A DNA stretch of 64,000 nucleotides from Setoptus koraiensis. Taxonomy: Eukaryota > Arthropoda. Shown here one piece after another: positions 1-13,242 of the stretch (its first letter is position 1; every line of letters begins with the position of its first letter). The DNA lies in assembly GCA_048013815.1 (NCBI GenBank), contig CM106585.1, positions 12,648,001 through 12,712,000 of the forward strand, given 5' to 3'. Under the pieces are notes generated by a model. The model was not told the origin of the DNA. It made no database searches and worked only from the letters and a program-made list of their open reading frames with translations. Both the position numbers and the translations under genes were made by a program.

Positions 1-140
1 ATATCGACAAAATCACTCTCTTGATAGTGCGAATCGACAAAGTCACTCTCTAGATGCTGTCCACCGACAGCGAACCATACTCTCGACAAAATCGCCTCTC
101 GATGTTGTCGCCGTTTGTTATACGATTTGTGGTCGCTCGC

Positions 141-146
141 TTTATT
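141..146 (-). promoter_or_regulatory. polyadenylation signal of the Gln-rich gene
   Basis: TTTATT on the plus strand is AATAAA on the minus strand. It lies about 105 nt beyond the stop codon of the Gln-rich gene, a normal spacing for a short 3' UTR. Confidence 0.5.
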
Positions 147-249
147 ATTATCGTGTGTGTATAAACATATTTAAACAGGGTACTACTCGGGCCGCTGACC
201 AGTGCGGCCCCGGTTCGTCGACGGGCCGCCGCTTGTCGGGCGCGCGCGC

Positions 250-2450
250 TCACTCCTCCTTGTCGGCGGCGTCGTCCGCGCCGCTGTCCGAGGCCGCAAC
301 GGGCGCCTTGGTGGTGGACGAGGCCGTCTGTTTCTTCTTGCGCTTGTTGCTCCTTGTCGCGGACGTTGAGCCCGTTCGACCCCCAGACGACGACGACGAC
401 GATGACCCGTTGGTGGAGCCAACACTTCCGGTGCCAATGCTCGAGCCAGACGATGATGAGCCCACGATATTGGCCGCTTTTTGCAGTTGCTGCTGTTGGC
501 CCGCGAGAGATGTTTGCAGTGCGAGCGCTCTCGAGTTGTCAATGGGCTTCATAATGTACCACTTGTTGTTTATTGATGCCGCTGCCAGGCCGCTAAAGTC
601 ATCGGGAAAACTATTTTTTTGTTGTATGTCGGCCCCTTCGAAGCCGCTCGACGACGACTGCTGGCTAAATCCGCCAGTTGTGCCGCCAAATCCGCTTAGC
701 GCGCTAGAGCCGCCATTTCCGGCGATTTGCGACGACGACGATTGTGTAAATTGGCCGCCCACGCCATTAAGGCCAATTAGTTGGCCAGTTGTATCAAAGG
801 CCGAGCTAGAATCAATTTTTTCTTGGCTTAGTCCGTCTTGGCTGGAGCCGAATGAGCCGGCCCCTAGGCCGGCCAAATTTGATGATGACGACGATGAGAA
901 TGTATTAAATGCCGATGATTGCGGCACCACCGATGAGCTTTGCAATTGTTGCTGACGAAAGAATTCCTGTTGCTGGCTTACCGGTTGTTGTTGTATGGAT
1001 TGTTGCTGGAATTTACTAAATCCCGTTTGTAGCGTTTGCGGTTGTTGCGACGATGATATAATCTGATTATATGAGCTAGTCTCACCTAAGCCGCCAATAG
1101 TCTGTTGTTGCGGTACGGCCTGGCTAGAGAAGCTTTGTACGCGTCTGAAGCTAGACTCTTGGCTGGGCTGTTGGATTATTATTGGCTGTTGTTGTTGTTG
1201 TTGGATGGTTTGCATACGACTAATGAACGATTGCAATTGTGTAGGTGTCAAACTATTTAAAAATGATCTCATTGTTTGGAATGTTTGCTCGTTTGCGCTA
1301 ATGGGTACAATTTGCGGCTGTTGTGCGGATATTTGGCGGCTAGATTGAAAAAAGCTATTAGAGTTGCCTGAGGGCAGCGAGGAGGCGGACGACGACGAAA
1401 AGAAGCCCGCCGATCCGGGCGACTGGCCGCTACTGGACAGGCTCGACTGCCTGATCAGTTGGGCCTGTTGCACGGGCGACAGCACCGCCGATTGGAGCCG
1501 CTCCGACTTGAAGGCCGACGTTTTGCCCCCGAAGCCGCCGGTGTTCTGTCATTACGGTTGCATCGTTGTTGTGTCGATATATGTTTGATATATGTCGATG
1601 TCGTCGGCAATCGGCGATCGATCGGTGATTAATTGGTGATGGACAAAACAACAAATTAGCAGAGCGTCAGTGATTTAATTAGCGACATGCAAATGAGCTC
1701 TCGTTTGAGCAGTTTTATTGACGAGAGTGCCGGGACAGCGCCGGATATACTTCAGATAGTTACCTGGAACGAAGTGGACAGGGATGAGCCGCCGATAGGC
1801 GCCAAGCCACCTATTGTTGTTTGCATGTTGATTGCGCATGTAAACACACATGTAGTGGACGACGGCGTAAATTCGGAATACGGAATAGGCGAATAGGAAG
1901 CAATTTAATTTATTAGTCGGCATAATGTGGCAACAACAGCAACAACAACAACAACAATTAGCGGACAATGATGCGCGCTGCAAACCAATGCAAGCCAATT
2001 AGCCTGGCTCTCGCTCGGCCATTGGTTGCGTAATTGCTGCTGCTGGCTGGCTCACCTGTTCTGAGACTCACCTGAGCTGCTGAACTCCTCGTTTAGGGAG
2101 CTGACGGCTGAGCTGGGCAGTTGTTGCGATTGCTGCACAACCCGACGCGACGACGATGATTGTTGGCGAATAAATTGTTGTTGTTGCTGCGGCGTCAATT
2201 GTGAAAATTGTTGTAGAAACGATGAGCTGCTTGTGGCGCCCGTTCCGCTGCCGCCGAAGCCTTGCCCGCCGAACGAGCCAAATCCGCTGCTGAGCCCGCC
2301 GAACCCGCTGCCGCCGCCGGTGCCCTTAATGCCCTGGCATCGGACAAGCGGCAATATGTTGCCCAGCGAGCCAAGCGTCAAACAGGCCAGGCAAACGAAT
2401 GCAAAACGTGGGGCCCAGCTTGCGGCCGCCGGCTCTCTTGTGTGGCCCAT
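250..2450 (-). CDS. secreted Gln/Ser/Gly-rich protein, three exons
   Basis: I do not recognise the family. The exons on the minus strand are 2450-2072 (379 nt, ATG at 2450, ends in phase 1 before GTGAGT), 1810-1764 (47 nt, preceded by AACAATAG, followed by GTAACT) and 1545-250 (preceded by AATGACAG, stop at 250-252). Phases 1-0 join exactly and give 573 residues. Residues 1-39 look like a signal peptide with a hydrophobic core (FAFVCLACLTLGSLG). A Gly/Phe-rich stretch follows. Three degenerate copies of a motif like LTPxQxQxFIxRQ occur, one in exon 1 and two in exon 3. Long Gln and Ser runs, a more ordinary patch (KWYIMKPID) and a basic KRKKK cluster before an acidic end complete it. The composition suggests an extracellular structural or glue-like protein, but that is inference. 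Exon joins are read from the sequence only and have no transcript support. Confidence 0.72.
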
Positions 2451-2831
2451 CTGTGTTGTTGTGAGTGTATTTGTCTGATGCTGTTTGTATTGTTGCGCAA
2501 CACTCGACGAAGCGACCCACTGGCAGATGATCTGGCTGTAATGGTTATGTCAATGGATGTTGTCGCGCTTTATGTCAGCGTATTGATTCGCATTTATGTC
2601 GGCGTGTCGATTTGTATTTATGTCGGCGTATTGATTTGTATTTATGGCTTAAGTGAGCTGGGCTGTTTGCGTTTGGTCGGATTGTGCGTTCGGCTGGCTA
2701 CACTTGGGCTGGCTAATCCGGATAAATTTATTAATTTTCGTTCTATTTACGTGGCAAACTGTCTGTCTGTTTATTTATTTATGCAAATAAGCCGGGCAAC
2801 AGTGTGTGTGTGTGTGATGTCACAATTGTCG

Positions 2832-2861
2832 AGCTTCTGAAAGGTGCCGCTCGTTTTTATA
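2832..2861 (-). promoter_or_regulatory. candidate TATA promoter of the Gln-rich gene
   Basis: The minus strand reads CTATAAAAACG, with TATAAAAA at 2861-2854. A possible initiator (CTTTCAGA) lies about 23 nt downstream. This would give a 5' UTR of roughly 380 nt before the ATG at 2450. The spacing is slightly short for TATA to initiator, and TATA-like words are common in this DNA, so confidence is modest. Confidence 0.35.
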
Positions 2862-3593
2862 GTGGCTTCTCTGGGATAGTCGCGCTCAACTCGCCACTGT
2901 AACGAGATGAGCCAGAGAACCCAGAGATACGACAAGCTGGCGCTGAGAGAAGCTGGCGATGAGAGAAGCAAGACGTAGATTGTGCAAGATAAAGTTTTAG
3001 AGCGCAACAATTGCGACAGTCGTCTAGTCGACAATAGTAGTGAGTGGCATAACATGCTGCAGGCCCGACAAACGATAATGACAACGATAATCCATTGGAG
3101 CGTGAGATTATGTAAACGAGCGATCAAATTACCTATGCCTCACAAGTGCCAGCGAGTGAGCACAGTGAGAGGCCCCTCGCCGTCATATCAGCTAATAGCA
3201 ATAGCTGGTTGGTTAGCTCGCAAAGGCTCTGTCAGCGCCAGCGAAAAGGCTAAGCGTGCAAGATGGCGTGCCTTACCTTGATTTTCGGTTAGTTAGCTCG
3301 TTTGTTTGTTTGTTTGGCGCTGATTGGTTTGGCTTGCTGCTGGCGACAGTCACCACGTCACCAGTTGATCGTCGCTTGTGTGTGTGTGTGTGTGTGTGTC
3401 GTAATGGCGACAAGGTGAGTTATTGGCGTTATCAGGAAGTGGCGCCAATTGAATCAGCTGACTCATTGAGACTGTTTGTCGTTGTCAGTGTGTGTCGGCG
3501 GCTCCGAGAGCTGGCAAGGCGAGTGAGCCGAGCTGTTGGAGTGGCTCGACAACGAGCGAAAAAGAAGCGCTAATTTCACCACAACACCAACAG

Positions 3594-3670
3594 CGATACC
3601 AACAACGGCAACCACAACAACGGCAACCACAACAACGGCAACCACAACGCCAACAGCGACAGCGACACCA
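3594..3670. repeat. CAACAACGGCAAC-type tandem repeat
   Basis: Imperfect copies of a 15-nt unit (CAACAACGGCAACCA) repeat about four times and then decay into CAACAGCGACAG. The repeat lies in non-coding DNA. Confidence 0.75.
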
Positions 3671-4039
3671 ACAGCCGTTCGTGATATTATTTAAAGCGAC
3701 CCGTTGCCTTGGCGCTTCCTTCTTAATTAGCGCGCTGACCAGCCACTCAACTGTTGAATATCAACAGATATCCAACAGAATCAGTGCAAGTGCCGGGCGT
3801 CGCTGGCGAGCGCGCAGCGGGCCCATTAGGCTAGTTGGCCGGCCAATCAATTATTCATGATGACCTTTTACTCTTTCTGTCGCTCTTTGTGTCTCTGGCC
3901 GCTATTGGCTCTCTGTCGCTGGCTGGCTGGCACTTGCTTGCAATCAGCGCCACTCAATTTGGTCACTCTAACAAACTCTCGCCAGCAAACTCTCGCCAAC
4001 AAACTGTAAAGCGGATAAACTTTTGAGAGGCACACACAC

Positions 4040-4132
4040 ACTCGAGTCAGCGACGACAACAACCAAACAGCAACAACCAAACAGCAACAACCAAGCAACA
4101 ACAACCAAGCAACAACAACACGGCCGAACAAC
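4040..4132. repeat. CAACAACCAA-type repeat
   Basis: Repeating CAACAACCAAACAG and CAACAACCAAG units form an A/C-rich tract with strong strand asymmetry. No gene was found over it. Confidence 0.7.
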
Positions 4133-4298
4133 AGCAACCATTGCGAAACAGCCTGCTGATCGGGCTGCCTGCCTGTGTGTTTGTCGTCTTGTTGCAACCA
4201 ATCACAACACGGCCGGCTTGCTTATTATGCAAATTAGATGATGGCGCCTTGAATATCCATGCTCGTTGAGTATCCGTGGCTCGCCGAATATCCATGGC

Positions 4299-4333
4299 TG
4301 TCGCTGTTGTCGTCGTCGTCGTCGTCGTCGTCG

Positions 4334-4374
<41 letters not shown>

Positions 4375-4388
4375 GCTGCTGTTGTTGA
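4299..4388. repeat. (GTC)n(GTT)n triplet microsatellite
   Basis: About ten GTC triplets run directly into about fifteen GTT triplets, with CTG interruptions at the end. The minus strand reads as an AAC/GAC repeat. Confidence 0.9.
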
Positions 4389-4587
4389 ATGCATATCAGA
4401 CACAACAACGCGTGTTTGATTACTAATGCGATTCTTGCATGTGATGGCACTGCGCTCAATGGCAACACTTGTTGCCGTTGTTTGTGGTTGCCTTTTGCCT
4501 GAGACAGTGCACACCATTGTGGCTCGAATCGAGCGAGACACACTCGACGGCGAGACAAGTCGACAGCGAATTCGAGAGAATTCGAGA

Positions 4588-4614
4588 GACAGCGAGAGAG
4601 AGAGAGAGAGAGAG
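4588..4614. repeat. (GA)n microsatellite
   Basis: A run of GA dinucleotides occurs in non-coding DNA. A similar GA run lies at about 22871-22894. Confidence 0.85.
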
Positions 4615-4887
4615 ACGCGAAGTGACGAGAAGAACAAAGGTGCGACCAATAAAGCGCGACAACAGCGACAGCCGAACGCTGATTATCGCAGGGCCAGGCC
4701 CCCGCGCCGACACGACCAATGCTGATCATCGATTCGATACTCGCGTCGTCTCTTTATTTTGCCCACTTTATCTGTTCGCTGCGCATTATCTCTCGCATTC
4801 GTATCTGTTCTCCGTTCTCTGCTGCTCGGGTTGCTCGGGCCGCTCGGCGGCCGCACTGACAGTTTTGAGTTTGGAGCTCGCGAGCAA

Positions 4888-4975
4888 CCGAAACGCCAAA
4901 CGAGACGCCAAACGAGACGCCGAACGAGACGCCGAACGGGACGCCGAACGGGACGCCAAAAGAGACGGCGAACGG
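4888..4975. repeat. 12-bp tandem repeat (GCCRAACGRGAC)
   Basis: About seven head-to-tail 12-nt units of the form GCCAAACGAGAC, GCCGAACGAGAC and GCCGAACGGGAC, with substitutions but almost no length changes. Confidence 0.85.
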
Positions 4976-6708
4976 GCGAGCAGAAGGGCAACAAACAAAG
5001 AGAGCAAATATTGATTATTATTCGCGATTCGCGAATCGCGAGCGCTCAATATTCTTTAGAGCTCATCGCTGGCCTTTGTTTGTGGCAGCGATCGGCTCAG
5101 CGCAGTTGATCGGCGCCCGCCAATCGGCCGTCCGGCCGGCCGGCGAAACCCGATCGCTCGCTATCAATCATGCACAATGTTGCCACTTACCTGTTTGCGC
5201 ATACCCGGCCGCCGTGGGCCGTTTGTGCCGGCCGGTCTGGCCAGTATCTGGCCAGTATATGGTCAGTATATGGTCAGTGTCTGGCTAGTATCTGGCCGGT
5301 CTGGCGAGCCGCTCTGGCCAGTATTTGGCGAGCTGTGAGTCGCCACTGGCCAGAGCTGAGTTTGAGTGTCGGCGAGTTTGAGTTGTCAGTTTGAGTTGTC
5401 AGTGTCAGTGAGCTTTGCGAGTGTCAGCGAGTCTCAATGAGCGCCAGTGAGTTGTGTGGGCCACATCCATGGCGGCCGAGCGCTAAACCATTTTCAATTT
5501 GTTGCTCTCGTTGTTTGTGTCCATACGGCCAGCGTCCGTCCATTCGGACACTTAAACTGCGCTGGCTGTCAGTGCGGTCGCATGGACACTGTTGTTGCAT
5601 GGACACTGTTGTTGCGTGGACACTGTTGCGTCGCTCTCGACGACAGTGACGGATAAACAAATATGATGGGCACTGACAACTTGTGAGTGGTCACTGGCCA
5701 GCTGAGAGCGGCTCTCGGCAGCGACACTCATCATGCCCTAATGACAGCCAACAAACAGCCCACTTGCGGCCACATTATTAATTAATTAATGCAACATTCG
5801 TTTGTATCACACAATACATGTTATACTTACAAATGTTACAAAACAAATATTACAACAACAACAACAAAAAACTGTACAAACACAACACTCACAGTTTCAG
5901 CAAACAGTTTGCGTAATAGTTCACTAATTGTAACATACTTTGTGCCGTGCGTTTGTTGTCGCTGGCCCGTTGTCGCTGGCCAGTGCGTGCGCAGCCCAAT
6001 CTCACCTTGTGCCGATCGCCTTGACAACCAGCTGACACAACAACCAGCTGACGCAACCGGCTGACATAACCAGCTGACACAACAAGTTGACACAACAAGC
6101 TGACGCAACCAGCTGACCACCCGAGGGCGCCAATCGGCTGCTCGCTGCACAAGTTGTGAATCGCAAGTTGTGAATCGCAAGTTGCGCAATCACAACAATA
6201 ACAATAAACACACGTCATGGCAGCACATGATGCACCTGTCGGCCGCTGTCGCTTAATTAATTAAAAGCGAAATCAAAATTGAAATTAAAATCAAATTTCA
6301 ATTAGCTCATCGCTCATGCTGCCAATGGGCTGCCAAACGGCCGGCGGCTCGCTCGAGATAAGATCCACTTTGGGGGTGACGATGTCATTAAAATCCGCGC
6401 AATCGCTGCGATCGTTGCGCCGACCGCAACGGCAACAACAACAACGACGCCGATAACGACAACCATTATGATATCAGTGATATTAATAGCTGGCTAATGG
6501 CGGCCGCCGCCGCCATGTCGTGGGCGCTGCCCGCCAGGGGAGGGGCGCCATCTCGCGGCGGGCGTCACTTGCGAGCTTATAAATGAAGTTCGTTCGGGCA
6601 CAATGATTCACTCAAAACTTGCCACTCACAAGTCTTGCCGAGTCAAAAGTGAGCCAAAAGTGACTGACAAACAACAGCGAGCATGCCACACCAAATTGCA
6701 ATCGCAAT

Positions 6709-6820
6709 GTTGTTGTTGCTGCTGTTGTTGTCGTTGCTGTTGTCGTTGCTGTTGTCGTTGCTGTTGTCGTTGCTGTTGTCGTTGCTGTTGTCGTTGCTGT
6801 TGTTGTTGCTGTTGTTGGTT
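6709..6820. repeat. 12-bp tandem repeat (TTGCTGTTGTCG)
   Basis: A regular 12-nt array of about six to eight units, flanked by TTG and CTG triplets. The period of 12 is a multiple of three, so all frames stay open and produce spurious Cys-rich or Leu-rich open frames. Confidence 0.85.
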
Positions 6821-9800
6821 GTGCGGTGGCGGCGGCCGGTAACGGAAGGCAGTTTAGGCTGGAGGCAACAAGTGTTTGGTTGTGCTCTCGTTGTTGTTGG
6901 CGCCTTTTGTGGCCAGTCATAGTTCACTAGTCTTGTCGGCCTAATGGTTGTTGTCGCTGTTGTTGTTGTCGGTGTCGCCGTTGCTGTTGCTGTTGAACTC
7001 TCTCAGCTTGCAAGCAACAACAAGCGATCATTAGTGGCTAGTTAGTTGATTGCCTGTTGCCGTTGTTGTTGTTTCATTGCATCATTGCGCGCATCCTTTT
7101 GCGTCGTCGTCGTCGTCGTCTCCGGCGCGCCGCCAGACTCAATTGCGTCACTCGCCAACACGAATGACGCATCGTGACTAATTAACTCTCTCTCTCTCTC
7201 TCTTAACTATTATATTGCGTCAATTGCAACCATTGCGCCGACCATTGTATTGTGCCGCTGACCACCGCCATTAGCCACTGGCCTCGGCAAGATGCTGCTA
7301 TTATTGCGCAATATCCACGCCATGTGCAGTTGTCGTTGTCGTTGTCGCTGTTGTTGCTGCTGCTGCTGCTGGCAGCCAAAAACAACGACAACAACACTGA
7401 CCACTGGCCTGTGTGCAGCCATTAAAAGTGACTAAGAGGCAACAAAAAGGCCAACAAATCGGCCAGCTCTCGGCCGGCAAATCAACAGGTGACATTGATG
7501 AGCAATGTGTGTCTTATGGACACTCCTGATTCGGACACTTGTTGTTCTCATGACCAGCGTGCGACTCGGCGCCGCCGTCCACCGACTTGGTTGTTTTTGT
7601 TGGTCTGGCGGCGCTGAACAGATTGCGCTCGACATACTCGCCTACCTCACACCGATATGCCCCACACAATGCCCCTCACAATGCCCCACACAATGCCCCG
7701 CTCGTTGCTCGTACCTCGTCGGCGCAAAAGTGCCCACGCTGACACTTGTGAGCCGCGGCATCACCGAGCGGCATCATCGGGCCGCATCACCGAGCATCGT
7801 CATGCCGCACTGTGCTCATCGGCTGCCAACAGCGGTCAGCTGACTGTCAGAGGTCGCAGCGGCAATAATTACATCATAATAATAATAGCGCAACGTCGGG
7901 CCTGAATAATTATCTCGCTTATTAGGTGTGTAATGGCTTCTCTTGAACTTCTGCTCGCTCCGGCCAGTGTGGTCACTACTCATGTTGTGTTGCGCAATAT
8001 GGGTTGTTGTATCGGCTAGCTTGGCTTGGCAATTATGAGGCACAGTTACAGGCAACATGCACACACAGTTGTGACAACGATGACAACGGCTAACCAGCTG
8101 TACTCGATATGGCGTCCGTTGCATCATTCGCCACTGACAGCATGGGCACACTGCGAAATCTGGACATATCTGGATATATCTGGATATATCTGACAGTCAG
8201 CTGACTGTCAGCTGGATGTCAGCTGGCTGTCAGATACATCATAACGTATGGCCATACAATATGGCCATATACACATGTAATGCGGCAAGCCCCTGTCACA
8301 AGCCAGTCAGCTGATGCTGGGGTGAGCTCATAGCGGTCACATGACATGTGAGGATATATGGACAGTGGAACGACTTTGCCATTAATTATCAATCTGGCAC
8401 ACAAACGTCAAATGGCAGCCACCAGTTGAGTTGGTCAGTTGCAGTTTGCGTTGCCGCTAATATTTTAATATTATCATTATAATTACTGTTATTGTTGGTG
8501 GCCGGCCGGCCGAGCCAACGAAACCAAACAAGCCGAGCCAGCAAAACCAAACAAACCGAGCCAACAAAACCAAACGAACCGAGCCGGCAGAAAGCGAGCC
8601 AACAAACCCAACGAGTGCCATCGGAGGCAATAGGTTGCGCGCCATTAGATGGCATCATAAATCATCAAATAATTATTATGCAACCATGTTAATGCCGCCG
8701 ATAGACGGGCTGGCTGTTGCGTAATCGCAACTGCGGATCATGGCGAGCTAAAGGGGGGCTAGTTATCATAAAGTAAACTTATCAAGCGCAAATCTAACAC
8801 AATTCTGCAAAAAGCGACTCGACTCGCAAATAGCAAATAGCAAATACTGACAAGTATTTGTGCTCGGTGTGTTTTGTTGTTGTTTGTGTTTAATGGCATC
8901 GCCAATGGGCCAGGCCAGTGACGAAAATGGCCACTCGATGGCCGGGCAGCTATTTTTTGAATGGCTGGCCCGAGATTCAAAAAATAGATATGTTGCCAGG
9001 TAGCCGGCAGGCTGCTATGCGCCGGCTGTGTCTTAATGTTTTTAATGTTGCTGTTTCATGTTGCTGTTGTTGCTGCCGTTGTTGTTGATGATTATGATTG
9101 CGATTACGCATTCCAACGCGGCAACGGCAGCCGCGGCAACAGGTTAAGCAGCCAGCGACGTCTCAATAATGAAAAGAACAGGCTGACTTAATGAGTTGCA
9201 AGCTACATCAATAACTGGATCGGCCGCTCGCTCGCTGGCAGCCTGTAACTCACAGCCAGACGATGTCGCTGTTGTTGCTGTTGCCGTTGTTGTTGGCATA
9301 ACTCACCTGCCGAAATAACTCACCTGGCGAGCTGGCCGGGCCACTTGACAGCTCTATTAGCGCCGCACTATCCATCAGTCAGCTGATGGTATCAGTCGGC
9401 TGGCATCATTTTGGCGCCGCTGCGCCACAGCCAGGCACCCACCCAAGCGCAACAGGTGAGTTTGTAAGACGGCCCGCAAAAAGAATTTCGCGAAACAGTC
9501 GCTGCCGGCCCGACGGCCGGCTCGCCCGCAAATGCTAATGCAAACAACCGATAAACAACCTTGTTGCCTCGCTCGACTTTTGTTGCCGTCGTTGTTGTTG
9601 CCGTCGTTGTTGCTGTTGTCGTTGTTGCTGTTGCCGTCGTTGTTGCTGTTGCCGTCGTTGTTGCTGTGATTTTGTTGCCGTCTCGTTCGCTGTGATTTCG
9701 CTGCTCGTTCGTTTGCTGCATATGATACATATAACAATATCTGACTGCGCCATTTGTGTGTCTATTTGCACCGCAACCGCGATAATAAAAATGATGATAA

Positions 9801-11725
9801 ATAAACATGTACACAAATTGCCTGGCGAGCAATATGAACAACGGCAATCGCCCGTCGCCATTGCGCTCTTACCCGTTCAACGCGCTCAGCGCGCTACCCG
9901 CTCGAGACGCCGCCCGCTCGAGACGCCGCCCGTTCAGCGCGCTACCCGTTCAGCGCGCTACCCGCCGGAGGCGGAGGCCCAACACTGACTCTGGTGCCCG
10001 ATCGCTCGAGAGCGGGCATCAGCGGCACGCACCGAGGGCAGCGGCACCGACCGAGAGCGGGTACGGACCGCGGCCAGGGCCAGACTGCGGCCAGTGAGCA
10101 GCGAGCCGGCAAACCGCACACACATGCACCGTACCTGTACTTGTTGTTGTTTATGTTGCGCTCACATGAATTCATGTTGTTGGTCATTTGGTTACGCTCT
10201 GATGGTCGCTCTGATGACGGGCGATTGCGCAAGACTTAGGTGTTGATTGGCTCGCCGTTTCGCGGACGCAAACTGTGCCCAGTTGCGCAAGACGGTCGCT
10301 GGCCAGGTGAGCCCGGGTGCGCCCGGGTGCGCTCAGGTGCGCTCGGTCGGGCTCGGTCGCCGCTCGGTCGTCGGGCGAATATTCCGTCCAGTCGGCGGCC
10401 AGTCGGCGGTCAGTCGGCGCCCGGTCGGCGCCCGCTTCTTTTTGACCCGACGCGCTCGTTGCGCCGCGGCCAGCGCACCAGCGCCAGTGACAAGCGAGAT
10501 GATTATCGTTGTTTGCATCATTAGCGCCGCAAAGATCAACAAACGACACTTGTTTGCGGTCGCCGCCGACAGTCCGCTCGCCGGCAGTCCGTTATGCGTC
10601 ATTCCGTACGCCGACAGACCGTTATCCAACAGTCCGTTGGCCGCCTGTCGGCGGATCTCGCAGCCGCACCGGCAAACAACCGGACCGGCGAACAACCCGG
10701 CCGGCGAACAACCAACCAGATCAAACCAGATCAAACAACCAGAACAAACAACGGACAGCGGAGATAGCAACATCCGCAACAATGGCAGTGGCGGACCGAC
10801 ACACAAAGAGATGAATATCGCAACGGCATCTAACGAGACAATCACGACTTTGCCGTCGGCGCCAGTAGCCCGAGCGGCGCTCTCGGCTTGCGGGCCACTT
10901 GTTGCTCGTGTTCGTCACATAAACCGCTCACAAACGCACACTGTTCAATGAACAGTGATGGCGTCGGGCACGCGCCAACGCAAACACGCCGACGGTTGCG
11001 CGGCACGGGATGCGGGCGGATGTTTGCGCGGTCGGATATGCTGCGGATGCGGTCGAAAATAGTAACGGGATCGTATTGCGCAGTTTGATTGTCGTCGTTG
11101 AGCGGACTTGTTGTTTGTGCGCCCACAAGCGGCTGTCAGATGAGACGCCCAACGGCCAGCTGACAGCGTCCGTTTGACAGCGTCCGCCTGACAGTGTCCG
11201 TTTGACGGCGTTTGTTGACAGCGCCCGTTCGACAGTGTCATTGGTCACTGGCAATTAATTAACGGCACACACACACACACAAGCGATAACTGTGAGCCTT
11301 GACCAGCGGCGCACAAAGGCCGCCATTGTCAAGACTTGAACGGTCTTGATAACGGTGGAGACGACGACGGTCAGCACAGATCGTTAATTTATTGCCCATT
11401 ATTGTGTTGTTGTTGTTGTTGTTGTGCGATGCGTCACTCGGTTGGCCGGCTCGCATCGTCGGCCGACTCACTCGCGAGTCGCGAGTCGCGACTTGCGACT
11501 GGCGGCAACAACTCACACCCTGTCGAGTGTGTTGCGCAATCGTCGAACACTCGTCGCATTTAGTCACAGGAAGTGTGTTGCGCAACAGCGACACCGACGA
11601 CGACAGCGACGGCAACAACGACGGCGTCTAGAGTCTAGACAAATAGGCGAGTGTGCAGCCGAGTTGACCAGTTCAGTTGCTGTAGCGGCCAAAAGTGCGC
11701 ATCAGCGGCCATAAAGAAGCGCATT

Positions 11726-11759
<34 letters not shown>

Positions 11760-11838
11760 TTGTTGTTGCCGTTGATGCCGTTGTTGTTGTTGTTGCCGTT
11801 GATGCTGTTGTTGCTGTTTTTGGCGTTGTTGATGTTGC
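11726..11838. repeat. TTGCCG/TTGTTG triplet-period repeat
   Basis: An imperfect array of GTTGTTGCC and GTTGATGCC units with a period of three. It belongs to the same family of TTG-rich tracts seen across the left 47 kb. Confidence 0.7.
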
Positions 11839-13242
11839 GATGCGATGCGCCACAAGCGAACACAGTCGAGCCGATTTGTTGAAAAAGCCGCGCTACGCAA
11901 GACACTGTTGTTGCGTAACGCGGCCAGTGTTGCGCAACTGGCTGCACTTGAGCGGCCACAGCGGCGGCCGGCCAACAGAGAAAATTATCAGCGCAGCGTC
12001 GGCTGATGATGGCGCCGCTCCGCGCCGCGATGCGCCCGGCAACGTAAACGGGTTTAAGCGGCGCTTCCTCATTACGCTCCGGCTCGGCGCTGGCCAGACG
12101 CCGGAGCGGTCATCGGTCGCTCATGTTGGCGTTGTCGTTCATGCTGGCGTTGTCGTTCGTGTTGCTGTTGTGGGCCGAAGACGAATCCAAGGTGAGCCCG
12201 GCGCAACAGCGCCGTTTTTTATTCTCTTTGGCCGTCTGTGCATGTTGTGCGTTCACGTTGGCGCAACATCGTATGGCAACAAATAAGTATACTGTGTATA
12301 CATGTTGTGACGCAACAGCGCCAGCAGCAACGACAGCAACAACGCCAACAACGACAGCATCAACGGCAACAACAGCATCACCAACAGCGGCGATCATTCG
12401 CCGATCATGATGGGCGCGTTGGCTTCTTCGCTGGCTTCTCTTCGCTGGCTTCTCTCGGCTGACTTGTTGTCGGCCAAGAGAAGCCGCTCACCGGCGGCTT
12501 CTTCGCGCCAACTTGTTGCTGTTGGCCAGTGGCAAGGGCAGCTCGCCAACGAACGCTCAGCGAAAGAAGAAGCTTCGCCGCGCAGTGACGCGGCGATGAT
12601 GCGGCCGCTGTCCGCTCAACTTGACTTTGCGCTGTCGCTCGATGGAACGCAGACGCTGCAGACGACGCCAGTGAGTCATGGCCGGCGAATCATGCAAATT
12701 GCACATTGGCTGTTGCGCAACGTAGCCCAATGTTACGTAATGTGTGTGTGTGTGTTGCAACAACGCCACACTGCTGCCAGACACTTGTTGTTGTTGTTGT
12801 TGTTGTTGTCGTTGTTGTTGTTTTCGGCCAGCGCAAGACACTGCATCGCAGCACAAGACACCGAGGCAGCGCGAGACACGGCAGCACTAGACGGCGGCAC
12901 TGTAAAATGCAAATTGTGCAAACTGCCGACATGGCGCCAACATTGCGCAACACTTGACGGCCGCCAGCTCGCCTGACGCAATCCTTTTGCCAGTGGCCAG
13001 TTGTCTCGCGGGCAACAATAGCAACAACAGCGGCAGCAACAACAGCAACAACAACAACAGCGACAGCGACAACAATGGCCACAATGGCCGCGTCGCTGTT
13101 GCCGGCGAGACGGGCCACCGTTGCCGGGCTGCGGCCACTCTCAAAAGGAGCGACCACCACCTCCGCTGGCCACTATAAAATAACGAAATGAACGCCGCCA
13201 CACAACATTTACCTGGCGTGTGTGTGTGTGCCTTACGCAACA

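Noticed and set aside
2056-2072. Second donor (AACAG/GTGAGC) for exon 1 of the Gln-rich gene
   Set aside because: It gives phase 2, which does not fit the 47-nt exon; the GTGAGT donor after 2072 gives consistent phases throughout.
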